The notes beneath the pieces were generated by a model that saw only the letters and a program-made list of their open reading frames with translations, searched no databases and was not told where the DNA came from. A program made the position numbers and the translations under genes. From Marivita sp. (GTDB lineage Bacteria; Pseudomonadota; Alphaproteobacteria; Rhodobacterales; Rhodobacteraceae), in NCBI RefSeq assembly GCF_020055635.1, contig NZ_JAIPUT010000009.1, positions 1 through 64,000 of the forward strand: a DNA stretch of 64,000 bases. Direction: 5' to 3'. Shown here piece by piece: positions 7,647 through 16,209 of this stretch. The stretch's first letter is position 1. Each line of letters begins with the position of its first letter.

Positions 7647-8189
7647 ATGACTGAACACAGAAAAACAAGACCGACTTGGACAACGATCATCGCCTGCCTT
7701 CTTCTCGTGGGTGCGTCTACAATACTTGCTCAGGTTGCATCGGCCCAAAACGACATCTTGTCGCAGGAAAACGTCCTTCTCCGTGTTGCACCCACAAATG
7801 GACCCATGGCTGATAGCCGTTCGGTCAACTTCGACCGCGCTCGGCTGGACGACTTGCCACAGCAGGAGTTCACGACCTCGACCATATGGACAGTCGGAGA
7901 CCTTTCATTCTCAGGGCCCTCGCTCTTCGACGTGTTGGGAGCGGCTGATGTCAGCGGCAGCACGGTGCACCTTGTCGCGGCGAACGGATACGAAGTCAGG
8001 ATGGCTTGGGAAGAGATCGAAGAAACGGTTCCCATCGTCGCCACGCGAATCGATGGCGAACCTTTCTCGGTCCGCGAAAAAGGTCCGCTCTGGGTTGTCT
8101 TTCCCTATGATCTGGACCCGAGCTACCGGACAGAAGCGGTTTATGCCCTGAGCATCTGGCAGCTCACAGACGTGCGTGTCTCCAGGTGA
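7647..8189 (+). CDS. Exported SUOX-fold (molybdopterin-binding-like) protein
   Basis: I take the ATG at 7647 (180 residues) because it is followed directly by a signal peptide (WTTIIACLLLVGASTILAQ, cleavage near VASAQ). A start 24 codons upstream would lie inside the dyad region. The mature part resembles the oxidoreductase molybdopterin-binding (SUOX) fold: LSFSGPSLFDVLGAAD, a VHLVAANGYEVRM strand, and GPLWVVFPYDLDP. It has no Cys in the mature chain, so the molybdenum ligand of true sulfite-oxidase-type enzymes is absent. It overlaps the hybrid kinase start by 4 nt (GTGA). The best guess is a periplasmic sensory partner for the kinase, not an enzyme. Confidence 0.75.
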   Translation: MTEHRKTRPTWTTIIACLLLVGASTILAQVASAQNDILSQENVLLRVAPTNGPMADSRSVNFDRARLDDLPQQEFTTSTIWTVGDLSFSGPSLFDVLGAADVSGSTVHLVAANGYEVRMAWEEIEETVPIVATRIDGEPFSVREKGPLWVVFPYDLDPSYRTEAVYALSIWQLTDVRVSR

Positions 8190-10852
8190 AGCTGTCGGTC
8201 CGGTTCACTGAAGGCGGGCCTGACCAGGACGTACGGATATCTTCCAGGCTGTGGTTCAGCATTCTGCTGCTCCTGTTCGTGGGGGTCGGGGCAACCGTCT
8301 TTGTCGGCTCACATGTCGTAAGGAACATGGTCCAGACAGGGCAGGAGTCGCTCGACAATCGGACCTGGGTTTTCGCGCAATTGGAAGTCGATTATTTTCG
8401 CTTCGAAACGGCACTTCATGACGCGATCAACGCCGACCGATTGTCCCCCGCAGTCATGCGTCCGCTGCGTCACGCTTTCGACATCTATTACAGCCGTGTC
8501 GATACAGTCAACGCGAGCAACTCCCTGTTTGACGCAGCCGACCCCGGCGGGCTTGCTCTTCAGACCGGCATCGCGCGTACCGTGGGCCACCGCGACGCTC
8601 TGGCCGGGTTGATAGATCAGATCGAGATCCCGACCCGGGAAGAGCTTGTGGACATTCTCGCCCTGTCCAAGGAAGTGCTGCCGACACTGCGCGACGTGAC
8701 CACGGGTGCATTGATGCAATTGACCCGCCGCTATAGCGAAACCCGCCAAACAGAAGAGATGGCGGTCAAGCAGTTCATCGCCCTGTCTTCCGTTCAGGCT
8801 TTGGTCCTGTTCGCGATCGCGATCCTGGCCATTCGGTTGGCCATCAAGCTTCGCATCCGCGCGACGGCCATGAAACGTGTCGGGGACAGCTTCAAGAACA
8901 TCGTCGAAGCCTCGCTTGACGGGGTCGTATTGCTCTCGTCGAAAGGCAAGATCCTAAGCTACAACTCGGCGGCTGCGACGATTTTCGACTGTCACGACAC
9001 CGATCTCGTCGGCCAGTCACTGGCCGACATCGCCCTGCCCCGGCTCAGGCACACCGCCTTCAAGTCGGACCCGGCCGCCTTCATGAAAAGCGCCCTTGGC
9101 ATACTTGCAAACCGAAGCCGTCTGCGGACACAGTTGAAGACCAGCCGTGGTCGGATGTTCAATGCCGAAGTCGCGCTTGCACGGCACGAGGATACGTTCG
9201 GTCGCTCCATCATCATCGCGTTCGTCCGCGATCTGAAAGATATCATCGCGCACGAGAATGACCTCAAGCGGGCCCGCGACAAGGCATTGCAATCGATGTC
9301 CGCAAAAGGCCGGTTCCTGAACATGATGAGCCATGAAATGAAGACGCCGCTGCACGGAGTCATCGCGTCGCTGGATCTGCTGCAAGGCGATGCCCTGTCC
9401 CCCGATGATCACGAAAACCTGCAGATCGCGCGGGACTCCGCGGCAGCCGCTCTGGCCCAGGTGGAAGATGTCCTGGCCATCAGCAGCAACGAGGCCGGAA
9501 CCCCGGAAACCACGCCCCTCAAGCCGTTCGACCCCGTGGAAGTCACCAAGCTCATTGTCGGGCAAGCACGGCTGAAAGCGCGACATAAAGACGTGACGGT
9601 TGGCTACACCATCACCGAAGACGGCGGAGACAGCTGCATCCTGGGCCGCGAGGAAGCGTTTCGGCGGGCCGTGGCGAACCTCGTCGACAATGCGGTCAAA
9701 TTCACCGAGATCGGAAGCGTCAAGGTCCACCTGGTCTACGGGCCGGAAGACGCATCGGGCCGGCGGCTGACCGTAAAGGTTTCCGACACCGGACCGGGTA
9801 TCCCCCCGGATGTTCAAGACCGCGCATTCGAGGATTTTCAGACCGTGTCCCATGGCGAAGCGCTAAGGTACGCCGGCAGCGGCCTTGGGCTGGGGATTGC
9901 AAGGCGCGCGGTTGTCCGCATGGGCGGTATCCTGCATCTGGACAGTCGCAAGAACGAAGGCAGCCATTTCAGCTTTGACATCCCCGCGCCTTCGGTCCCG
10001 AAACCGCAACTCACGCGCATCGAGCCACAGGCCAAGGAACATGCGGCCCCGTTGTACAGGACACAGACGTTCGCCCGCGCCCTGGTGGTTGACGATAACG
10101 CGGCAAATCGGATCCTGATGCAAAAGATGCTGGAGCGACTTGGCTACTCGGTGCAATGCGCCGAGAACGGAGAACACGCCGTTGACCTGTCCGATACCTG
10201 GCGCTTTGCCTTGATCCTGATGGACATCCAGATGCCCGGATTGGACGGGTTCGAAACCGCCATGGCCATTCGCGCCGGCAGCTTTTCGCGCGACGCGGTG
10301 ATCCTTGGCATCACGGCCAACCTGGCATCCCAGGACGCGGAACGCTTCAAGGTCTCGGGGATGCAGGAGATGCTCGCCAAACCTTTGACGATTGGTCAGC
10401 TCAGCGAGAAGGTCTCGCACCATATCGATGGGCTGAAAGATGGCTCTTTGCCGAGTCTACCTGTTGTCGAGGCCATCGAAGCGGAGGATCAATTCGTGAT
10501 TTCCGCCACGTCGGGCAACCTCTCGTTTATCTCCGAAAGCATGGAGCGCGACGAGTTCGAAGGCTGGCTGCATGCCTGTTTCGACGAAATCAGGCGTGCT
10601 CTTGACGCCGCAGCGCGCGACGAGCCCGACTTTATCCAGGCCATCCACAAAGCTGCGGGAACGGCCGCATTCATCGGCCTGCCGGGACTTCAGGCCGCGC
10701 TGAACCAGATGGAGGTCGCCTCGGCCCAAACCGACACCGGTCTCTTCACGTCAGCCTTCTTCGACGCATCTGAAATCTTCCGGAAGATCCGAGTAGATCT
10801 TTCGGGCATGAACGACGCGGATAACCGCAGCAATTCTCCTTTGAACGTTTGA
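8186..10852 (+). CDS. Hybrid sensor histidine kinase with receiver and HPt-like domain
   Basis: 888 residues from a GTG coupled to the preceding stop. Order: membrane helix (about 22-41), periplasmic sensor (about 45-195, largely helical), second helix (198-220), PAS domain (about 235-350), HisKA with phospho-acceptor H383 (MMSHEMKTPLHG), HATPase with N502 and the DTGPGIP box at 534-540 plus GSGLGLG at 565-571, receiver with D636-D637, D680 (LILMDIQMPGLDG) and K732, and a C-terminal HPt-like segment with H821 (AIHKAAGTAAFIGLPGL). All catalytic residues are present. It should run a His-Asp-His relay to a separate regulator, most simply the LuxR protein at 6692-7366. Its input is probably sensed with the SUOX-fold protein encoded just upstream. 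Confidence 0.92.
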   Translation: MKLSVRFTEGGPDQDVRISSRLWFSILLLLFVGVGATVFVGSHVVRNMVQTGQESLDNRTWVFAQLEVDYFRFETALHDAINADRLSPAVMRPLRHAFDIYYSRVDTVNASNSLFDAADPGGLALQTGIARTVGHRDALAGLIDQIEIPTREELVDILALSKEVLPTLRDVTTGALMQLTRRYSETRQTEEMAVKQFIALSSVQALVLFAIAILAIRLAIKLRIRATAMKRVGDSFKNIVEASLDGVVLLSSKGKILSYNSAAATIFDCHDTDLVGQSLADIALPRLRHTAFKSDPAAFMKSALGILANRSRLRTQLKTSRGRMFNAEVALARHEDTFGRSIIIAFVRDLKDIIAHENDLKRARDKALQSMSAKGRFLNMMSHEMKTPLHGVIASLDLLQGDALSPDDHENLQIARDSAAAALAQVEDVLAISSNEAGTPETTPLKPFDPVEVTKLIVGQARLKARHKDVTVGYTITEDGGDSCILGREEAFRRAVANLVDNAVKFTEIGSVKVHLVYGPEDASGRRLTVKVSDTGPGIPPDVQDRAFEDFQTVSHGEALRYAGSGLGLGIARRAVVRMGGILHLDSRKNEGSHFSFDIPAPSVPKPQLTRIEPQAKEHAAPLYRTQTFARALVVDDNAANRILMQKMLERLGYSVQCAENGEHAVDLSDTWRFALILMDIQMPGLDGFETAMAIRAGSFSRDAVILGITANLASQDAERFKVSGMQEMLAKPLTIGQLSEKVSHHIDGLKDGSLPSLPVVEAIEAEDQFVISATSGNLSFISESMERDEFEGWLHACFDEIRRALDAAARDEPDFIQAIHKAAGTAAFIGLPGLQAALNQMEVASAQTDTGLFTSAFFDASEIFRKIRVDLSGMNDADNRSNSPLNV

Positions 10853-11166
10853 TATGATCACCGGGCCTCCGTAAATTCGCGACATGGGGAGTGTCTGGCG
10901 CGGTGCCCACCGTGCTTCTGATAGGCTCGAACAATGTGACCATCTGGTCACCGTCTATCACAAGCCGGGACGCGTTTAGCCCACTAATACCGCCTGAAAC
11001 TGTCCGGTGACTGTCGCCCTTGGGATATCCGACACGCACCGGACATTTTTTTTGCGCCGTATTACGTCATCCGCCCGGGCAATTCCCTAATGCGTCGCGT
11101 GTTTGCGAAAAGGAACCAGGGTGGTTGACGCCCATGGAATAAATCGCGCGGAATTTTGGTGGACCG
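10853..11166. other. Intergenic region between convergent genes
   Basis: Just over 310 nt between the 3' ends of the kinase (plus) and the curlin-repeat gene (minus). It holds the terminator at 11002-11053. I see no gene; the short frames have no ribosome site. Confidence 0.5.
11002..11053 (+). terminator. Rho-independent terminator after the hybrid kinase
   Basis: GTCCGGTG (11002-11009) pairs with CACCGGAC (11037-11044) across a 27-nt loop and is followed by eight T (11046-11053). It lies 150 nt after the kinase stop codon on the same strand. The loop is long, but the stem and T-run are clear. Confidence 0.6.
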
Positions 11167-11733
11167 CTATTGCGAAATCAACACGGAATTTCCATGCCCG
11201 GTCTGTGTCACCAACGCGCTGTTGCCGCGACCGACTTGCTGCACTGCACTCAGGTTGCGTTGCCCGACGACACGCAGGTTCGCGTCTGAAGCAGACCCGA
11301 TCTGCCTGATCGAGAACTGGTTTTCCGCACCGCTGATAGAAAGGCTCGAAATCAGCCCTGCGCCATCCTGGAGCACCGAGTTTGGCGGCAATCCAGTCGC
11401 CGTTGCACGAAGCCAGCTCGGCGCTGAACTGAGCGCATTCGATCCGTCCAGCAGAATTTGCAGGCTATTGCCGCTACCATCAACTTTCTGGATCGACACC
11501 AAGTTCGCCCCGTTATCACTCGCATAGACAAGAATGCCTTCATTTGGTCCGCCTGAAAAGACCTGCGCATCTTTCCCGTCAGTCTTGGCGTGCTCCACCG
11601 GGCTTTCTTTGGTCGCACCTGTGATGACAAGAATGTTTTCATTCCCATCTGAACTATAGGCCATTTGCGGCGCCATAGCCGCCACGAATACCAGAACGGC
11701 CATTTTTTCATGCTTGAAAGTATCAAAGATCAT
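11167..11733 (-). CDS. Curlin-repeat protein, CsgB-like
   Basis: 188 residues with an N-terminal signal (cleavage likely after MAYS, about residue 27). The C-terminal third carries curlin-type repeats of the pattern N-x5-Q-x-G: NQFSIRQIGSASDAN, NLSAVQQVGRGN, SALVTQTGHGN, then VLISQ at the very end. A weaker unit (NLVSIQKVDGSGNSLQI) lies near residue 80. Curlin repeats form the amyloid core of curli, and proteins with few repeats often act as nucleators (CsgB). No csgE, csgF or csgG gene is in the window, so export must use genes elsewhere or another route. The 16-bp palindrome at 11836-11851, upstream of the start, links its control to the other surface genes. Confidence 0.8.
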   Translation of the reverse strand: MIFDTFKHEKMAVLVFVAAMAPQMAYSSDGNENILVITGATKESPVEHAKTDGKDAQVFSGGPNEGILVYASDNGANLVSIQKVDGSGNSLQILLDGSNALSSAPSWLRATATGLPPNSVLQDGAGLISSLSISGAENQFSIRQIGSASDANLRVVGQRNLSAVQQVGRGNSALVTQTGHGNSVLISQ

Positions 11734-12028
11734 GGCGTTCCCTATTCAGGCAATTCAATGCCATTTACATAAAGGGACCCACATAGGAACGCAGCATATC
11801 TTAATGCCAATGATATTCGCATTGGCGCAAGGACAGCTATCTTACGATATCTTCACGGATTGCCTGCGTGTCGATGAATTGATCGCCTCGCACGGCATCG
11901 ATATGCCAAGGCGGGTCAGCAAACGCGCCCGCATGTTCACGCGCCCATCCTTGCGACATGGTCGGGACGGGCACGGAAAGGTGGCGCGTCAAGCCGCGCG
12001 CGCACCCGCGCCCCGGGTTTTTCGCGGC
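11734..12028. other. Intergenic region upstream of the curlin gene
   Basis: About 295 nt between the curlin-repeat start and the ychF stop. The half nearest the curlin gene is AT-rich and holds the operator candidate at 11836-11851. The rest is GC-rich and I see nothing coding in it. Confidence 0.45.
11836..11851. promoter_or_regulatory. Candidate operator (shared palindrome, copy 3)
   Basis: GCTATCTTACGATATC matches the palindrome at 7554-7569 at 14 of 16 positions. It lies 103 nt upstream of the curlin-repeat gene. A second inverted pair, CCAATG/CATTGG, occurs nearby (about 11803-11825). Confidence 0.5.
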
Positions 12029-13126
12029 TTACGTATTGAACAGGAAATGCAGCACGTCGCCGTCCTTGACGACATAGGCCTTGCCTTCGGCGCGCATCTT
12101 GCCGGCTTCCTTGGCCGGGGTTTCGCCCCCCAGCGTCACGTAGTCGTCATAGGCGATGGTTTCGGCGCGGATGAAGCCTTTCTCGAAATCGCCGTGGATC
12201 ACGCCGGCGGCCTGCGGCGCGGCGGTGCCCCGCGTGATGGTCCAGGCACGGGCCTCTTTCGGACCGACGGTGAAATAGGTCTCAAGCTGCAACAGCTCGT
12301 ATCCGGCGCGGATCACGCGGTCGAGGCCCGGCTCCTCAAGCCCCATTTCCGACAGGAATTCCTGCGCCTCTTCGGCATCAAGCTGGCTGATCTCTTCTTC
12401 AATCTGCGCCGAGATGACCACGTGGCTGTTTCCCTGCGCGGCGGCCATTTCGCCCACGGCGGTGGACATCGCATTGCCTTCGGCGGCTTCGGCCTCGGAG
12501 ACGTTGCACACGTAGAGCACCGGCTTGGTGGTCAGCAATTGCAGCATGTCCCAGGCGCGGCGGTCCTCGTCGTCGACGGGCACGGTGCGGGCGGGTTTGC
12601 CCTCTTCCAGCGCCGCGAGGGCGGCGCGCATCAGGCGTTCCTGCTGCACCGCGTCCTTGTCGCCGCCACGCACCTTGCGGACGATGTTCTGGAGCCGTTT
12701 CTCGAGGCTTTCGATATCGGCCAGCATCAGCTCGGTCTCGATGGTTTCGGCATCGGCCACCGGGTCGACGCGACCATCGACATGCACCACGTCGTCGTCT
12801 TCGAAACAGCGCAGCACATGGGCGATGGCGTCGACCTCGCGGATGTTGGCCAGGAACTGGTTGCCCAGGCCTTCCCCCTTGGACGCGCCTTTCACCAGGC
12901 CGGCGATGTCGACAAAGGTGATGCGGGTCGGGATGGTCTGCTTGGACTTCGCGATCCCGGCAAGCCTGTCGAGCCGCGCGTCGGGAACGGCCACGTCACC
13001 GACATTGGGTTCGATCGTGCAGAACGGAAAGTTCGCCGCCTGCGCCGCTGCCGTCTTGGTGAGCGCGTTGAAGAGGGTCGACTTGCCCACGTTCGGCAAA
13101 CCCACGATTCCCACCTTGAAGCCCAT
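12029..13126 (-). CDS. ychF: Redox-responsive ATPase YchF
   Basis: A 365-residue Obg-family P-loop protein of normal length for YchF/OLA1. The G1 loop GLPNVGKSTLFNALT is at residues 8-22, the DIAG switch motif near 73, and the C-terminal TGS-like domain ends in KDGDVLHFLFNT. YchF binds ribosomes, hydrolyses ATP rather than GTP, and is linked to stress and translation control. In many alphaproteobacteria ychF lies next to pth and rplY. Here those two genes lie about 12-15 kb away, with many genes between. It is the only gene in its short transcription unit, with the MATE pump 36 nt upstream on the same strand. Confidence 0.96.
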   Translation of the reverse strand: MGFKVGIVGLPNVGKSTLFNALTKTAAAQAANFPFCTIEPNVGDVAVPDARLDRLAGIAKSKQTIPTRITFVDIAGLVKGASKGEGLGNQFLANIREVDAIAHVLRCFEDDDVVHVDGRVDPVADAETIETELMLADIESLEKRLQNIVRKVRGGDKDAVQQERLMRAALAALEEGKPARTVPVDDEDRRAWDMLQLLTTKPVLYVCNVSEAEAAEGNAMSTAVGEMAAAQGNSHVVISAQIEEEISQLDAEEAQEFLSEMGLEEPGLDRVIRAGYELLQLETYFTVGPKEARAWTITRGTAAPQAAGVIHGDFEKGFIRAETIAYDDYVTLGGETPAKEAGKMRAEGKAYVVKDGDVLHFLFNT

Positions 13127-13162
13127 GTCGCTCTCTCCTGATCCTGCGAATGTGGGCCGCTT

Positions 13163-14545
13163 CTATGCGTTGGCCGCAGGGGCCGCAAGACGGCTGAGTC
13201 CGGGGATCATGCGAAACCAGAAGCGGTGGTTGAGAAGCACCGCGGCAACCGCCAATCCGATCACCAGCCCGCTCCAGACCCCGGCGCCGCCCCAGCCCAG
13301 CCCGAAGCCCAGCACGTAGGCGGCGGGCAGGCCGACGCCGAAATAGGACACCGCCGCCAGCACCATCGGCACGCGGGCATCCTGGATACCGCGCAGAAGG
13401 CCCAGCGCCACCACCTGCGCGCCATCCACCAGTTGGAACAGCGCGGCCAGCACCAGCAGGATCACCCCGGTGGCGATGATGTCGGCCCGCGCCGGATCGT
13501 CGGGATCAAGGAAGACCGAGATCAGCGGCTCGGGCAGGCTCACGAAAAGGACGATCGTCAGCAGCGCCACCAGCGCGGACAGGGTCAGCGCCACCGCGCC
13601 GCCGCGCGCCAGATGCGGCATGTCGCGCCGGCCAAAGGCGTTGCCCGCGCGCACCGTGGCGGCGTTCGACAGGCCCAGGTGCAGCATGAAGGTCATCGAC
13701 GCCAGTTGCAGCGCGATGCCATGCGCAGCCAGCGGAATGGTGCCCAGCCAGCCCATCATGATCGCCGAGGCGGCAAACAGCCCGACCTCGGACAGGGTGG
13801 TCAGCCCGATGGGCCAGCCCAGCCGGAACACCGTGGCGAACATGTCCCAGTCCGATTTCCAGATCCGCTGGAACAGCGAATGTTCCGGAACGAAGGCGAG
13901 GATGTAGCCGACGACCACCGCAGCCGAGAAGAGATGCGTGCTGAGCGACGCGATCGCCGCGCCCTCGATACCGAGTTCGGGAAAGCCGAAATTGCCGAAG
14001 ATCAGCGCATAGTTGGCAAGGGCGTTGAAGGGCACCGCCACCGCCGTGACCCAGAACACCACCTGCGTGCGTTCGAGCGCGGCAAGGTAGCTCTTGAGCG
14101 TCATCGTCACCAGCGCGGGCAGCAGGCCGAACACCAGGATCCGCAGGTACAGCTGCGCCTCCGAGGCGACCTGCGGCAGCTGGCCCAGCATCAGGAGCAG
14201 GGCTTCGGACCACCACAGCAGCGGGAACACGGCGGCACAGAAGAGCGCCGACAGCCACAGCCCCATCCGCGTGGAGCGGCGGACGCTCTGGTCGTCGTCC
14301 TCGGCGTGGTACTTGGCGACCATCGGCATCACCGCCCAGGCAAAGCCCGACCCCGCCAGCATCAGCGTCATGAAGAGCGTCGTGGCCAGAGTCACCGTGG
14401 CCAGCGCCTCGGCCCCGTACCAGCCGACCATGATCGTGTCTGTCAGGCCGATGCCCATCTGGGCCATGTGCCCACCCACCAGGGGCAGACCCAAGACAAG
14501 GATGGCCCTGACATGGGCCGGGTATGACATCTGCGCGGAAAGCAT
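13163..14545 (-). CDS. MATE-family efflux transporter
   Basis: 460 residues with about twelve membrane helices in the two-bundle MATE pattern. The N-terminal signature is seen in LGLPLVGGHMAQMGIGLTDT (about residues 19-38), followed by MVGWYGAEALATVTLA. MATE carriers export cationic drugs and metabolites in exchange for Na+ or H+. The substrate cannot be read from the sequence. It lies just upstream of ychF on the same strand, with a 36-nt gap. A start five codons in (ATG at 14530) is equally possible, because neither has a strong ribosome site. Confidence 0.93.
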   Translation of the reverse strand: MLSAQMSYPAHVRAILVLGLPLVGGHMAQMGIGLTDTIMVGWYGAEALATVTLATTLFMTLMLAGSGFAWAVMPMVAKYHAEDDDQSVRRSTRMGLWLSALFCAAVFPLLWWSEALLLMLGQLPQVASEAQLYLRILVFGLLPALVTMTLKSYLAALERTQVVFWVTAVAVPFNALANYALIFGNFGFPELGIEGAAIASLSTHLFSAAVVVGYILAFVPEHSLFQRIWKSDWDMFATVFRLGWPIGLTTLSEVGLFAASAIMMGWLGTIPLAAHGIALQLASMTFMLHLGLSNAATVRAGNAFGRRDMPHLARGGAVALTLSALVALLTIVLFVSLPEPLISVFLDPDDPARADIIATGVILLVLAALFQLVDGAQVVALGLLRGIQDARVPMVLAAVSYFGVGLPAAYVLGFGLGWGGAGVWSGLVIGLAVAAVLLNHRFWFRMIPGLSRLAAPAANA

Positions 14546-14593
14546 GGCCGAGCGTTAGCGCCACCGTCCAGAACGGGCAAGCGCTTTGTCGCG

Positions 14594-15511
14594 TCAGATC
14601 GCGCGAAGCAGGAACTGTGCCGCGAGAAGCGCGATGATCAGCCCCGCCGCGGTTTCGATCATCCCGGCGATGCGCGCGGTGTGCGGCCCACCGGCAAAGC
14701 GCGCCAGCGCGCCTTCGCGGAACGTCACCGACCCGATGGCGGCGGCAAGGGTGACACTGGCGGTGCCCAGCCCCATCGCCAGCGTGCCAAGGATGCCTGC
14801 AAGGTCTATCCCCATGCTCACCGCAAGGATCAGCAGGAACAGCGCCCCGGTGCAGGGCCGGATGGCAATGGCCCCGATCAGCACCAGCGCATCGCGCAGC
14901 GATTGGACGTTCCGCGCCTGTTCGGGGCTCGGCGCATGGGCGTGTCCGCAAGAGCCGCACACAGTGTCTTCACCGTGGTCGTGGTCGTGCGGATCGCGCT
15001 GCCCTCCCGTGACGGCCTGGTCGCGCCAGAGCCGCAGGCCCCCGCGCAGCGCCAGCCACAGCCCGATCAGGCCAATGGCGGCATAGCTGACCGGCGCGAA
15101 CCAGTCCTCGGCCGCGCCCACCATGGCCTCGCGGCCCAGACCGAGAAACCAGACGCCCGCATAGACCACAAGGATCGCGGTCAGCGCCTGCGCAAGACTG
15201 GACAGCACCGCCAGCAGCGACAGGCGGGTCAGCGCCACGCGTTCGGCCACGCCGTACCCGGCAATCAGGATCTTGCCATGCCCCGGCCCCACTGCATGGA
15301 AAAAGCCGTAGCCGAAGCAGACCGCCATCAGCGCGCCGATCGCGCCGGGCTCGTTCGCCCGCAGCGCGCGCAGGCTTTGGGCCATGCCGCTCTGGGCCAT
15401 GCGCTGGCCTTCGGCGGCCCAGCGTTCCAGCATCCGCGCACCATCGAAGCCCCAGAGCCAGACCGCAAGGGCGACGACGGCCAGCGCCGCTAGTTGGAGG
15501 GCTGTGCGCAT
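14594..15511 (-). CDS. Nickel/cobalt exporter, NicO/RcnA family
   Basis: I choose the ATG at 15511 (305 residues): the longer frame runs far into the upstream gene and reads as unlikely protein. Six or more membrane helices. The family motif is present as HAVGPGHGKILIAGY (about residues 68-82), and a second conserved segment is AIRPCTGALFLLILA. Between them is a His/Cys-rich loop, DHDHGEDTVCGSCGHAH, typical of metal binding on the cytosolic side. It probably moves Ni2+ or Co2+ across the inner membrane. It overlaps the DUF1007 gene by 22 nt, a pairing repeatedly seen for this family. Confidence 0.88.
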   Translation of the reverse strand: MRTALQLAALAVVALAVWLWGFDGARMLERWAAEGQRMAQSGMAQSLRALRANEPGAIGALMAVCFGYGFFHAVGPGHGKILIAGYGVAERVALTRLSLLAVLSSLAQALTAILVVYAGVWFLGLGREAMVGAAEDWFAPVSYAAIGLIGLWLALRGGLRLWRDQAVTGGQRDPHDHDHGEDTVCGSCGHAHAPSPEQARNVQSLRDALVLIGAIAIRPCTGALFLLILAVSMGIDLAGILGTLAMGLGTASVTLAAAIGSVTFREGALARFAGGPHTARIAGMIETAAGLIIALLAAQFLLRAI

Positions 15512-16134
15512 GAGAGGGTGACAGTGTCGGCGAAATGGATGCCGACCCGCATTTCGTTGAAAATGTCTTCCATCGACCCGCCTGCCAGTTCCTTCTCGAC
15601 CGCGTCCTGCGCCGCCTGCTGATCGGGATCCGTCACCGTGGCGGTGCAATCCGGGTCCGTCAGGCTGACGCCCTGGGACACGTCATAGGCGACATAATAG
15701 GTCGGATCGTATTGCAGGATCTCGATGGCCTCGACCGGCACGGGCGGGATCTCGCGGAAATGCGTGGCGGTGATGAACCCGTCCTCGACCGCAATGCCGA
15801 TGGGACGCGGGCGCGGCATCTCGACCTTTTCACCGGCGGAATAGACGTAAAGATCACCCTCGAACCCTTCCGGCCATTCGATCAGGTCGAAGCCGTGAAG
15901 CTCGTCCAGTTCGGCCTGCGTCAGTTCACCATCGCCATCCGGGTCCAGGCCGTAATCCTCGAGGATCAGCAGCGTGAAGAAATCGTCATAGGTCCAGGTG
16001 ACCGTGACGCCCGTGACCTCCAGCCGGTCGTTGATCTCGAGCCGCAGGGCGGTGTCGACAAAGATATGCGGATGCGCCCCCAGGGGCGTCGCGACAAGAG
16101 CAAGGGCAAAAGCGCAATAGGCGTGTTTCATCAT
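15490..16134 (-). CDS. DUF1007 periplasmic protein, metal-transport partner
   Basis: 214 residues with a signal peptide ending in TPLGAHPHIFVD. The start of the mature protein, HPHIFVDT, is the DUF1007 hallmark, and a His-x-His next to the cleavage site could bind metal. Residues around 80-95 read LDPDGDGELTQAELDEL, which looks like one EF-hand calcium loop. DUF1007 genes are found next to nickel/cobalt exporters. Here it overlaps the NicO gene by 22 nt, so the two are probably co-translated. The exact role (metal delivery or chaperone) is unknown. Confidence 0.85.
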   Translation of the reverse strand: MMKHAYCAFALALVATPLGAHPHIFVDTALRLEINDRLEVTGVTVTWTYDDFFTLLILEDYGLDPDGDGELTQAELDELHGFDLIEWPEGFEGDLYVYSAGEKVEMPRPRPIGIAVEDGFITATHFREIPPVPVEAIEILQYDPTYYVAYDVSQGVSLTDPDCTATVTDPDQQAAQDAVEKELAGGSMEDIFNEMRVGIHFADTVTLSCAQPSN

Positions 16135-16209
16135 ATGTACCGGAGGTAGAACCCTCTGGTACTTAACGCAAGATCAACCGGCCGCCTGTGGCGGGGTTTC
16201 GCGCACATC

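Noticed and set aside
11714-13141. 475-codon open frame opposite ychF
   Set aside because: Low-complexity Arg/His/Gly-rich translation typical of the antisense of a GC-rich gene; ychF on the other strand is certain.
13226-14527. 433-codon open frame opposite the MATE gene
   Set aside because: Gln/Arg/His-rich antisense shadow without ribosome site; the MATE protein is clearly coded on the other strand.
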